A stretch of DNA of 15,536 nucleotides from Chthoniobacterales bacterium (GTDB taxonomy: Bacteria > Verrucomicrobiota > Verrucomicrobiia > Chthoniobacterales > UBA10450), in NCBI GenBank assembly GCA_025980625.1, contig JAICXG010000040.1, positions 1-15,536 on the forward strand, written 5' to 3'. The notes under the pieces are model-generated. The model was not told where the DNA came from. It searched no databases and saw only the letters and a list, made by a program, of their open reading frames with translations. Shown in pieces: positions 1-7,647 of this stretch (the stretch's first letter is position 1; every line of letters begins with the position of its first letter). A program made the position numbers and the translations under genes.

Positions 1-143
1 CGCGATGGGCACGCCCGGCCGCGTGACTGTCGGATGTCGAAAGTTGCGCTGCGGAGCGCCCGCTCCCGCACGAGGGACAAGATTAGCACAGCTTTTCACA
101 ACCCAGGACGAGAGTTACTCGGCATTCCTTGCTTTCGTTAGGT

Positions 144-524
144 ATGAATCCGCAGCCGGCGAGGCAAGGCACTTCGCTCGACGGCAACAGCCATCGCGCC
201 GAGCCGATCGAAGTCTGGAAAGCGCGCAAGTTCATTCGGGAAAATCTCGAGGAGCGAATTTCCCTCACTGAGGTGGCGCGGGCGGTGCGGGTAAATCGGA
301 GTTATCTGAGCGAAAGGTTCAAGGAAGTGACGGGCGAGAACTTTGTCAGCTACATTGCGCGGGCGCGGGTGGAGAAGGCGCGCAAGCTTCTCGCAGACTC
401 CGACGCACGCATCAGTGAGATCGCTTTTGCGGCCGGTTTTCAGTCACTCTCGCAGTTCAATCGTGTCTTTAAGAAGCGCTGCGGCCAGTCGCCGCGTGCC
501 TATCGAGAAGCTGCCCGCAGGTGA
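144..524 (+). CDS. Stand-alone AraC-type DNA-binding protein
   Basis: Predicted transcription factor of about 126 residues that is little more than the AraC/XylS DNA-binding domain. The two helix-turn-helix units lie at about residues 41-62 and 88-110. The second contains the family pattern ISEIAFAAGFQSLSQFNRVF and ends in the usual GQSPRAYR block. Residues 1-20 are polar and no sensor domain is present. An in-frame stop at 84-86 means the protein cannot extend far upstream. ATG at 144 is preferred over TTG at 129, although neither has a strong ribosome binding site. Full-length AraC regulators are usually 250-300 residues, so this is either a natural short regulator or the C-terminal remnant of a larger gene. 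Its target is unknown. It lies about 560 bases from the cytochrome run, with a minus-strand gene between them, so a regulatory link is only possible. Confidence 0.8.
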   Translation: MNPQPARQGTSLDGNSHRAEPIEVWKARKFIRENLEERISLTEVARAVRVNRSYLSERFKEVTGENFVSYIARARVEKARKLLADSDARISEIAFAAGFQSLSQFNRVFKKRCGQSPRAYREAARR

Positions 525-551
525 TCAGGGGAAATCAGACTAACCATACCG

Positions 552-592
552 GCCGCCGCGCCTGATGTTGTCGTTAGGCCAAAGGCGGCGGC
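552..592. repeat. GC-rich inverted repeat between convergent genes
   Basis: Arms GCCGCCGC (552-559) and GCGGCGGC (585-592) can form a perfect 8-bp stem with a loop of about 25 bases. It lies between the stops of two convergent genes (524 and 601), where it could help end transcription from either side. No T-tract follows on either strand, so I do not call it an intrinsic terminator. Confidence 0.35.
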
Positions 593-600
593 GCGAGCAT

Positions 601-924
601 TCAATCCTGAAATTCGTCGTCCTCTCCGTCTCCGGCCGGGCGAGGCAGCCAATGATGCCGCCGCACGTCGCGTTCGAAGTAGGCATCGAGGGCCAGTGCC
701 GCCCAGACGAGAATCGGAATGAGCACAGCGATACCCGCGGTGGCGAGGCCGAGGAGGATACCGACCCATAGCGCGAGCGGCATCCCGATCAGCATCCAGA
801 AAAAACCCGCGGCGAAGTGACCTTTATAGATCTGTCCGAGCCCGGGCAGAATACTCAGCCAGGCCGCAATATTATTTTCGGCCCGAAGAGTGTCCCGATC
901 GCTTGGTGTGGAAGAAGCATTCAT
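601..924 (-). CDS. Small two-helix membrane protein (TM2-like, unknown function)
   Basis: Predicted 107-residue inner-membrane protein. After a polar N-terminus of about 18 residues comes an amphipathic stretch with the motif PGLGQIYKG (about residues 27-35), which recalls the PGxGQ(F/I)Y turn of TM2-type and related small membrane proteins. Two hydrophobic helices follow at about residues 38-58 and 60-80. The tail is Arg/His-rich and then acidic (ends in GEDDEFQD). The start at 924 is decided by a perfect AAGGAGGT Shine-Dalgarno sequence 8 bases upstream, although the frame stays open to 1002. The gene is transcribed divergently from the multihaem cytochrome run, so the two may share a control region. 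Function is unknown; involvement in electron transfer would be guesswork. Confidence 0.75.
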   Translation of the reverse strand: MNASSTPSDRDTLRAENNIAAWLSILPGLGQIYKGHFAAGFFWMLIGMPLALWVGILLGLATAGIAVLIPILVWAALALDAYFERDVRRHHWLPRPAGDGEDDEFQD

Positions 925-932
925 GTTTCGTG

Positions 933-940
933 ACCTCCTT
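933..940 (-). promoter_or_regulatory. Strong ribosome binding site of the small membrane protein
   Basis: The plus strand reads ACCTCCTT, which is AAGGAGGT on the minus strand, 8 bases before ATG at 924-922. It fixes the start of that gene and is the clearest Shine-Dalgarno sequence I noticed in the window. The start sites of the cytochrome run mostly have weak ones or none. Confidence 0.8.
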
Positions 941-998
941 GCTGATTGTGATCGCCTGAGTATGCGACCGCGCGCCCTCCAGCGCTCACCGTTGCTTG

Positions 999-1020
999 GC
1001 AAAAGCAGAGCGGATTTTGC
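999..1020. repeat. Inverted repeat in divergent control region
   Basis: GCAAAA (999-1004) and TTTTGC (1015-1020) form a perfect 6-bp inverted repeat separated by 10 bases. It lies between the divergent small membrane protein gene and the cytochrome run. The spacing would suit a dimeric regulator on one DNA face, but a repeat this short can occur by chance. No convincing -35/-10 pair was found in the 941-1087 spacer. Confidence 0.25.
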
Positions 1021-1087
1021 GACCCGATTTCAGCCGCCGACGAATCCGGCCGCCCTAGGTAAAAGTTTGATTCTTTTTTCCGAAAAA

Positions 1088-1969
1088 ATGCGTAGTCGCA
1101 ATTCCAGAGACCTGAACATACTCGCCGCCGTGTTCGAGTTGAGGCGGCTTTTTTCGCTGAAAGAAAAACGCGAGACATTCTTTTGGACGCTGGGCTGCGT
1201 CTTCGCCATCACAGTCATCTTACTCTCCTGTAGCTCACTCGACAGTAACCGCGCAATCCTGGCCCCGCCGGCTATTCCGGGCGCAGAGTTTGTCGGCACC
1301 GAAAAATGTGCGGATTGCCATGAAGAGAGGGTGCGCGACTTCCGCACCGCGACCCATTCGCGGCTCAGGACGCCGGGCGAAAATGGGAAGAACATGGGCT
1401 GCGAATCGTGCCACGGCCCGGGCAGCCTGCACGTGCAAAGCGGTGGCGCGGCGCACACGATTGTGAATCCCGGAAAATCACCGCAGGCATGTTTCCAATG
1501 TCACTTGGAAGTGCGGGCGCAATTCCAGCTGCCGCATCACCACCCTGTTTTGGAAGGGCGAATGAGTTGCTCGGACTGCCACAATCCGCACAAAGGAAAC
1601 GCGATCAAAGGCGGCGGAACCAACTTCGCCCAACCGGTTCGAGGCGGCGGCGTGGAATTGTTAGGCCAGAACGACACCTGTTTCCAATGTCATAGCGCGC
1701 AGAGAGGCCCCTGGGTCTACGAACACGAAGCGCTGCGCCAGGGCTGCGTCGTCTGTCATTCGCCGCATGGCTCGGTCAATCAGCGACTCCTGAACGAGCG
1801 TAATCAGACCCTTTGCCTGAAATGTCACTTCCAGCAGCAAACTTCACCCGGAGTCATTCTGATCGGTGATGTCAATCACACCAGCTTCCTGCAACAGGGA
1901 ACTTGTTGGTCGGCCGGCTGCCATGAAGAACCGCATGGCTCTAATGTGACTCCGCTCCTGAGGTATTGA
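1088..1969 (+). CDS. Octahaem c-type cytochrome, porin-cytochrome partner (MtrA/OmaB-like)
   Basis: Predicted to carry electrons across the outer membrane inside the beta-barrel encoded next. From ATG 1088 it has 293 residues. A hydrophobic segment (about 31-47) ends in ILLSC, a plausible lipobox with the lipid-bearing Cys at 48. Seven CXXCH haem sites start at residues 74, 105, 135, 161, 198, 220 and 243. An eighth, CX4CH, is at 273-279 (CWSAGCH). The many extra His residues around the haem sites could supply distal ligands. It is shorter than decahaem MtrA/DmsE (about 330 residues), and its haem number matches the periplasmic Oma cytochromes of Geobacter. The start is uncertain: none of ATG 1088, GTG 1130 or TTG 1139 has a good ribosome site, and the last would give a more typical lipoprotein signal. 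A hairpin plus T-run overlaps the first codons. The octahaem cytochrome call is firm; the conduit role is inferred from the neighbour. Confidence 0.85.
   Translation: MRSRNSRDLNILAAVFELRRLFSLKEKRETFFWTLGCVFAITVILLSCSSLDSNRAILAPPAIPGAEFVGTEKCADCHEERVRDFRTATHSRLRTPGENGKNMGCESCHGPGSLHVQSGGAAHTIVNPGKSPQACFQCHLEVRAQFQLPHHHPVLEGRMSCSDCHNPHKGNAIKGGGTNFAQPVRGGGVELLGQNDTCFQCHSAQRGPWVYEHEALRQGCVVCHSPHGSVNQRLLNERNQTLCLKCHFQQQTSPGVILIGDVNHTSFLQQGTCWSAGCHEEPHGSNVTPLLRY
1124..1154 (+). terminator. Terminator-like hairpin inside the 5' end of the cytochrome run (possible attenuator)
   Basis: GCCGCC (1124-1129), a 13-base loop, GGCGGC (1143-1148) and then six T (1149-1154) have the form of a short intrinsic terminator on the plus strand. 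No plus-strand gene ends just upstream, so it would act on the leader or first codons of the cytochrome run. It could be an attenuator, or it may arise by chance from coding sequence. The stem is only 6 bp. Confidence 0.35.
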
Positions 1970-1979
1970 GCTTAGGGCT

Positions 1980-4196
1980 ATGAATTGTCGCGCACCTTTC
2001 CGAGCTTCAGCGGCTGGATTTGCAATCGGCGTTGTGTGCGCGGCAGTTTGGGCGACGACTTATCCCGCGCGCGGCGGCGTGAATGCCGATGGGATGGCAA
2101 CGGCGGACGAGAAATCGGCCACGACTACGACAGCAGAGGCAGAACCCACTGAATATAATAACTCGATCGAGTTTGCCTTCGGTGGCGTGACGGTGGAGGG
2201 CGACGAGGCCCAGTTTGAACAGAATCACCGCATTCCCGCCGATCAGGTCTTTGGCGGGATTGAGAATCTCCACCTCGAGGGTTCGATGGGTAAGGACGTG
2301 CAGTTCCAACTCGACGGTCACGCTATCTTCGACACGAATGACTATGGCCTGCGGCTCCAGCTCACTAAAGCCAAGCTCGGCTACATTCAGTTTGGATACG
2401 ATGAATTCCGCACCTGGTACGACGGCAACGGCGGGTTCTTCCCGCCCAACGGCCAGTTTTTCCCGCCGCCTGACTCCGAATTGCATATCGATCGCGGCGA
2501 CGTTTGGGTGGAGTTAGGTCTGCGGGTGCCGGACTGGCCCGAGATAACTGTTCGTTATTCACATGAATTCCGCGACGGCCAAAAGGACTCGACCATCTGG
2601 GGTGATACCACTCTCACCGGGATCACAGGAGCGACACGCAAGATCGCGCCGGCTTTTCGAAACATCGACGAAACCCGCGACACCTTTACATTCGATGCCA
2701 CTAACTCTTTCGGTAAGACTGATGTCCTGTTGGGAATGCGTTACGAACATGACGATAACGACTATTCCCTGAATATGATTCGCGGCGCGGGACAGTTGCC
2801 GCCCCTTGTCGCTCCTCCGGGACAACTGCGGTTCTTCACCCAACACCAGCGGGATGACGTCGACCTTTTCAGCGGCCATGCCATCGCCGAGACGAGGTTC
2901 AGTGACAGCTTTTGGCTTACCACGGCCTACTCCTATACGACGATGACCAATGACCTCACCGGCAGCCGTCTCCCGGGTACGACCTTCGATGCAGCTTTTG
3001 GCGAACCTGTCCCAACTCTTAACCGATTCGATCATAGCTTCATTAACCTCGCTGGCACCGCGCAAGTCGATGAGCATATCATCAACGCAAACCTCTATTG
3101 GGCGCCGGCCAAGGATATCACCGTTGTAGGCGGTTTTCGTTACACCCACGAAGACCGCGACAGCGACTCAGTCTTTCTCGCGGTCGAGCCTACTGCAAAT
3201 GTGCCGCCATTTACCGCGACCAACCCTGAAGGCGGGTTTCACCTCGGCACGCCCGAGCCCGCGGGGGGCGCGCGCGCATCGGATTATGATCGTTTCGCTC
3301 AGAATATCGAGCTGCGCCTGACTGCGCTCTCAGACTGGCTCTTTTATGCTCGCGGCGAGTGGGAGGAGGAATGGGGGCACGTTGATGAGTTTCACACCGA
3401 CGAAGAAGTGCCGCTGAACAAGGATACCGACTCGCTCTACCAAAAATACACCATTGGCGCCAATTGGTACCCGCTCATGAGATTGAATTTCTCGGGCCAA
3501 TATTACCATAAGAAAGTGTCTTATGGAGACGATATCACAACCGCTTCCTTCCCCAGACTCATCAACCAGGACTGGAACACCGACGATGTAAACGCCCGTA
3601 TCACCTTCCGACCAAAGATCCCGGTTACTCTCGGGTCGCTCGCTCTCGTGACTCGCTATGACTTTGTCCGGACCTCGATTGACGGGCAGTGGGAAGTCTT
3701 CTCCGACGGCACCCTTCTCAACGAGCAACAGACCGGAGTAATCAAAAGGCACGTGATTAGCGAATCGGTCAATTGGAGCCCACTGGCTCGGTTCTATCTT
3801 CAGGCTGACTTCTCTTACATCTGGGACGGAACCGATACGCCGGCGAGCAGTATTATCCTGGTGCCGACCGCCGATATCCCGACCGTGCTCAATGCCGAGA
3901 ACGACTATTATACAATTGCAGCCAGCACCGGCTACATCATCGATAACAAGACAGATATTCGGGCTAACTACAGTTACTACCGCGCCAATGATTACGTCAA
4001 TAATTCACTGGCCGGAGTGCCCTACGGGGCAGGGGCACGCGAGCACATCGCTTCGGCAACCCTGACGCGTCTGCTCACAAAACAGGTGCGGCTGCAACTG
4101 AGTTACACCTTTTACGACTACACCGACGAAACCTCCGGCGGCCACAACAACTACCGGGCGCATTCGATTTTTTCGAGGCTCCAGTTTCGGTTCTAG
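1980..4196 (+). CDS. Outer-membrane beta-barrel of a porin-cytochrome complex (MtrB/PioB-like)
   Basis: Predicted 738-residue outer-membrane barrel that would sheath the upstream octahaem cytochrome. An N-terminal signal peptide (basic start, hydrophobic stretch about 11-26) is followed by a Thr/Glu-rich linker (about 45-60). From there to the end are alternating polar/aromatic strands separated by Asp/Asn/Gly-rich turns. It ends in LQFRF, with the terminal Phe typical of proteins folded by the BAM machinery. The length is close to MtrB (about 700 residues), and the position 10 bases after a multihaem cytochrome is the classic mtrAB/pioAB arrangement. The mature part seems to have no Cys, so the N-terminal CXXC of Shewanella MtrB is absent. 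Sequence identity in this family is low, so a different large barrel cannot be excluded, but the context argues strongly for a conduit. Confidence 0.8.
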   Translation: MNCRAPFRASAAGFAIGVVCAAVWATTYPARGGVNADGMATADEKSATTTTAEAEPTEYNNSIEFAFGGVTVEGDEAQFEQNHRIPADQVFGGIENLHLEGSMGKDVQFQLDGHAIFDTNDYGLRLQLTKAKLGYIQFGYDEFRTWYDGNGGFFPPNGQFFPPPDSELHIDRGDVWVELGLRVPDWPEITVRYSHEFRDGQKDSTIWGDTTLTGITGATRKIAPAFRNIDETRDTFTFDATNSFGKTDVLLGMRYEHDDNDYSLNMIRGAGQLPPLVAPPGQLRFFTQHQRDDVDLFSGHAIAETRFSDSFWLTTAYSYTTMTNDLTGSRLPGTTFDAAFGEPVPTLNRFDHSFINLAGTAQVDEHIINANLYWAPAKDITVVGGFRYTHEDRDSDSVFLAVEPTANVPPFTATNPEGGFHLGTPEPAGGARASDYDRFAQNIELRLTALSDWLFYARGEWEEEWGHVDEFHTDEEVPLNKDTDSLYQKYTIGANWYPLMRLNFSGQYYHKKVSYGDDITTASFPRLINQDWNTDDVNARITFRPKIPVTLGSLALVTRYDFVRTSIDGQWEVFSDGTLLNEQQTGVIKRHVISESVNWSPLARFYLQADFSYIWDGTDTPASSIILVPTADIPTVLNAENDYYTIAASTGYIIDNKTDIRANYSYYRANDYVNNSLAGVPYGAGAREHIASATLTRLLTKQVRLQLSYTFYDYTDETSGGHNNYRAHSIFSRLQFRF

Positions 4197-4239
4197 CCAA
4201 GAAAGCCCCGATGCCAAAAGAGCAGGCTCGCGGCGCACT

Positions 4240-5391
4240 ATGCTAAAAAAACCGCTCGCGTTTCTGGGTTCCCTGCAACTGACGCTCGCCTGCCTCAGCG
4301 CCGCGATCCTTCTCATCTTTGCGGGCACGATCGCACAGGTTCACCTCGGGATTCATGAAGCGCAGCAACGCTACTTCCAAAGCCTGTTTGTCTGGTGGCC
4401 GTCGCAGGGCACCGGTATCCGGCTGCCGGTTTTCCCCGGTGGCCATCTCATCGGAGCAGTCCTGCTCGGCAACTTGATCGCCGCGCATGCCCAACGGCTC
4501 CGCTGGACGTGGCGAAAACTCGGGATCCATCTGACCCACGCCGGGCTGATAGTTATGCTCGCGGGTGGGCTTTTTACCGACCTCTTTGCCGTCGAGAGCT
4601 ACATGCGGCTCGGCCAGGGAGACAGAAAGAGTTATTCGGAAGATCGGCGCCTGATTGAATTGGCAGTAACTGACATTACTGATGCGGGATCGGACCAGGT
4701 GACGGTAATTCCTGAACGATTGCTACAGCGTAAGACCGCGATTCGTCATCCAACCTTGCCCTTCGAGGTTGTAGTTCGAGATTTTCACGAAAATTCGCGG
4801 CTGCATCTGCTGAGCGGAGGCCACGGGGTTGCGAGCCGCGGCCCGGGAAACCAGGTGGCGATCGAATCTCTGCCGCGCGGGAGCGAGGTGGATGAAAGAG
4901 ATGTTCCCAGCGCCGTGATTGAAATTGTGCCGCTTGACAGGAACACCGCGTCGTTGGGAACATGGCTTGTCTCCGATGCGCTCGCGGCGCGGCAGACATT
5001 TTCCTATGCCGGGCACACCTGGGAGCTGGCGTTGCGCCCGCTTCGCTACTACAAACCCTTTGCGGTCACGTTACAGAAGTTTTCGCACGACCTTTACCCT
5101 GGCACTGAAATCCCGAAGAACTTCTCCAGTCGCGTAACTCTGAGTGACCCGGAGCGCGCTACTCAGCGCGACGTTCTCATCTATATGAATCATCCGCTGC
5201 GTTACCGTGGTGAGACCTTCTACCAGGCGGGATTTGAGAAGGGCGATGCGGCGACGATTCTCCAGGTCGTGCACAATCCGAGCTTCCTCGCGCCCTACCT
5301 CGCGTGCGCGATGGTTGCCCTCGGTTTGCTTGTTCAATTTGGTTATCACCTCATTAGCTTCTCGCGGCGAAGAAGTATGGCTCTGGCATGA
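4240..5391 (+). CDS. resB: System II cytochrome c biogenesis protein ResB (Ccs1)
   Basis: Inner-membrane component of the ResB/CcsA haem-delivery and ligation machine that attaches haem to CXXCH proteins outside the cytoplasmic membrane. It has 383 residues. N-terminal helices are at about 13-33 (ending in the family-type GTIAQV), 66-83 and 96-115, the last starting with the His pair HLTH. A large periplasmic domain covers about 120-345, containing near its end the conserved-looking MNHPLRYRGETFYQAGF block. A final helix spans about 350-368 and the tail is basic. It is shorter than Bacillus ResB (about 540 residues), a common size for compact forms. Its last four bases overlap the ccsA start (ATGA), implying translational coupling. 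Placement inside a 26-haem gene run suggests dedicated maturation. No strong Shine-Dalgarno sequence precedes ATG 4240. Confidence 0.9.
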   Translation: MLKKPLAFLGSLQLTLACLSAAILLIFAGTIAQVHLGIHEAQQRYFQSLFVWWPSQGTGIRLPVFPGGHLIGAVLLGNLIAAHAQRLRWTWRKLGIHLTHAGLIVMLAGGLFTDLFAVESYMRLGQGDRKSYSEDRRLIELAVTDITDAGSDQVTVIPERLLQRKTAIRHPTLPFEVVVRDFHENSRLHLLSGGHGVASRGPGNQVAIESLPRGSEVDERDVPSAVIEIVPLDRNTASLGTWLVSDALAARQTFSYAGHTWELALRPLRYYKPFAVTLQKFSHDLYPGTEIPKNFSSRVTLSDPERATQRDVLIYMNHPLRYRGETFYQAGFEKGDAATILQVVHNPSFLAPYLACAMVALGLLVQFGYHLISFSRRRSMALA

Positions 5392-7235
5392 AACGGTTTT
5401 TCCCGGTAATCGTTTTGCTCCTGGCTCTGCTCTGGGTCGGCATGAGTTGGCGCCGGCCGCAGCCCATCGCAGCTGATTTCGATCTTCCGGCTCTTGGCAA
5501 AATTCCGGTCCTGGTCAGCGGCCGAGTCAAGCCGCTTGACACCGTGGCGCGCAATTCTCTTCTCATCCTTCACGGTAAAGAGGCTGTGCACCTAACGAAT
5601 GGCCGAACCGTCTCTGCGACGCACTGGCTTACCGACGTCCTTTTCAATGCGCCGCTGGCCGATCACTATCCGGTCTTTGTCATTCAGAACGGCGATGTGC
5701 TAAGCCTGTTCGGTTGGGAACAAAACGACCGGAAATACTTTAGCTATCTCGAGTTAAAGCCTTTTCTGCGCCAGATCGAAGAACAAGGCGCGCTTTCGGC
5801 GAAACTGCAATCAGTCGAACGCTCAGCTTATCAAAACGCCATCCTTAACCTGCGCAACGGGCTCGCGCTTTATCAACGTCTGGAAAACAGCATCCAGCCC
5901 GCTGGAGCAAAGGACTGGAGACGTGAAATCCGACAGCGTCTCGATCAGGTCTCCGCGGATCAAGCCGCGGGGACGATTCAGCGCAATCAACAACTCGCCG
6001 AAGGGGCATACATCCTGGCGGTGTCGCCCGCAGCTGGTAACGGCGCCGAATGGCGTTCGACCGGTAGCGTCATCCTCCAATCAAGCGCAGAGCTTCATCC
6101 GGTGGTCGAGAGATACGCGCGGATCGCAGATGCCTACCGTGCTGGTAATCGACATGAGTTCAACGAGCAAGTCACTGCTTTGTCGAGCTGGATGACTCAA
6201 CACCAACCGATAGCCGCCCGGCGCGCATTATTCGAGTTCCTTTTCAATCAAATCGATCCATTCACCCACAGCATGGTTCTTTATGTTCTGGCATTTCTCT
6301 TTGCCTGCGCTTCATGGCTCATTTGGACACGGCCGCTCAATCGCACCGCCTTTTATCTCCTGCTCCTGGCCCTGGCGATCCACACCTTTGGGCTTATTTC
6401 TCGGATTTACCTGCAGGAACGCCCGCCGGTCACGAACCTTTATTCATCAGCCATTTTCATCGGATGGGGCGCGGTCATTGTAGCGCTCATTCTCGAGCGT
6501 ATTTTCCGCGACGGCATCGGCGCGGTTTGCGCAGGAGCAATCGGCTTTGTCACACTTATCATCGCTCATCACCTCGCCGGAAATGGGGACACTCTCGAGA
6601 TGCTGCAGGCGGTGCTCGACACCAACATCTGGCTGGCGACTCACGTCGTGGCTATAACTACCGGTTATTCGGCGATGTTCCTCGCCGGCATGCTTGCCAT
6701 CATCTATATTCTGCGCGGTGTTTTCACCCGCTCCCTCACTCAGCCCGTCGCGATCTCACTCACCCGCATGACCTATGGCATAGTCTGTTTCGCGACCTTT
6801 TTCAGCTTTGTCGGGACGGTCCTCGGCGGGATCTGGGCTGATCAATCATGGGGCCGTTTCTGGGGCTGGGACCCGAAGGAGAACGGCGCCATCCTGATTG
6901 TCCTTTGGTGCGCCATGATCTTGCACGCGCGCTGGGGCAGATTCATTGGCCAGCGTGGGCTCATGATGATGGCCGTTTTCGGCAATGTTATCACCAGCTT
7001 CTCCTGGTTCGGCGTCAACATGCTTGGCGTCGGTCTGCATTCCTATGGCTTCATGGAAAAGGCATTCCCTTGGTTGTGCGGCTTCATTTTCAGCCAGCTT
7101 GTCCTGATCGCGCTTGCCGCCATGCCACTGGAATGCTGGCGTAGTTTTCGCCAAGCGCGGGCAGCAATTCATCGCCCGGAACTACAACCGCAAATAAGCT
7201 TTACATCTCCGGGATTGGTCTTAGAAACAAAGTAG
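5388..7235 (+). CDS. ccsA: System II cytochrome c synthase subunit CcsA with large N-terminal domain
   Basis: Haem-binding membrane subunit of the cytochrome c synthase, working with ResB. It has 615 residues. A first helix (about 5-20) is followed by an extra-membrane region (about 24-290) beginning with GRVKPLDTVARN. A membrane domain of about eight helices then starts near residue 293. The signature tryptophan-rich WWD segment lies at 482-499 (includes FWGWDPKEN). It is flanked by candidate haem-ligand His 419 and His 551, with another conserved-type His at 332. Typical CcsA is about 320-390 residues, so the first 290 are an extension, known in several Gram-negative phyla. It starts by ATGA overlap with resB and is followed 23 bases later by a monohaem cytochrome gene. 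Confidence 0.93.
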   Translation: MKRFFPVIVLLLALLWVGMSWRRPQPIAADFDLPALGKIPVLVSGRVKPLDTVARNSLLILHGKEAVHLTNGRTVSATHWLTDVLFNAPLADHYPVFVIQNGDVLSLFGWEQNDRKYFSYLELKPFLRQIEEQGALSAKLQSVERSAYQNAILNLRNGLALYQRLENSIQPAGAKDWRREIRQRLDQVSADQAAGTIQRNQQLAEGAYILAVSPAAGNGAEWRSTGSVILQSSAELHPVVERYARIADAYRAGNRHEFNEQVTALSSWMTQHQPIAARRALFEFLFNQIDPFTHSMVLYVLAFLFACASWLIWTRPLNRTAFYLLLLALAIHTFGLISRIYLQERPPVTNLYSSAIFIGWGAVIVALILERIFRDGIGAVCAGAIGFVTLIIAHHLAGNGDTLEMLQAVLDTNIWLATHVVAITTGYSAMFLAGMLAIIYILRGVFTRSLTQPVAISLTRMTYGIVCFATFFSFVGTVLGGIWADQSWGRFWGWDPKENGAILIVLWCAMILHARWGRFIGQRGLMMMAVFGNVITSFSWFGVNMLGVGLHSYGFMEKAFPWLCGFIFSQLVLIALAAMPLECWRSFRQARAAIHRPELQPQISFTSPGLVLETK

Positions 7236-7258
7236 CCAACATTGTTAGGAAAATACCT

Positions 7259-7579
7259 ATGAAAATCATTACTCTCACTCTGTTCGCGCTTGCCGCGACT
7301 TCACTCGACGCCGCCACCGCCCAGGAAAACTGGACCAAGGATTGCATGCAGTGCCATGGCAAGACGGGCGCGGCTGACACCAAAATGGGGAAGCTGCTAA
7401 ACGCCAAGGACCTTACCAGCCCTCAGGTGCAGGCGAGTTTCACCGACGCTCAGGCAACCGACGCAATCAAGAATGGCATCAAAGAGAACGGCAAAACGAA
7501 AATGAAAGCTTTCGGCGCTAAACTGAGTGAGGACGAAGTCAAAGCCCTCGTCGCATATGTGCGCACGCTCAAGAAGTAA
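7259..7579 (+). CDS. Small periplasmic monohaem cytochrome c (copy 1)
   Basis: Soluble class-I-type cytochrome c of 106 residues, probably a periplasmic electron shuttle. A signal peptide covers about 1-21 (hydrophobic, ending ATAQ). The haem site is CMQCH at 29-33 and the likely axial Met is 82 (in KMKAFG). The C-terminal helix EDEVKALVAYVRTLKK is typical of the fold that packs on haem. An AGGA about 9 bases before ATG is the likely ribosome site. It is closely related to the next gene (roughly half of aligned residues identical), indicating tandem duplication. Between the maturation genes and the quinol-oxidising module, it is well placed to accept electrons from the bc-type complex. Confidence 0.92.
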   Translation: MKIITLTLFALAATSLDAATAQENWTKDCMQCHGKTGAADTKMGKLLNAKDLTSPQVQASFTDAQATDAIKNGIKENGKTKMKAFGAKLSEDEVKALVAYVRTLKK

Positions 7580-7647
7580 CAGTAGCTAGGTTAACTCACG
7601 AACGACAACCTGCATTTGAAACTGTAACACCAACCTACGACTCATAT

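Noticed and set aside
5..271. 88-codon open frame at the left edge
   Set aside because: Its product is Arg/Ala/Gly-rich with no recognisable motif, and it overlaps the AraC-type gene in another frame.
925..1002. Upstream extension of the small membrane protein to 1002
   Set aside because: The perfect AAGGAGGT 8 bases before ATG 924 fixes the start, and the extension is Arg-rich with no conserved look.
890..1087. Upstream extension of the octahaem cytochrome frame to 890
   Set aside because: It would overlap the start of the divergent membrane protein and its strong ribosome site. It would also place about 115 residues before the lipoprotein signal, which makes no sense for an exported cytochrome.
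2007..2486. 159-codon minus-strand frame opposite the barrel gene
   Set aside because: It is an antisense shadow of a long gene with a clear signal peptide and barrel pattern, and shows no motif of its own.
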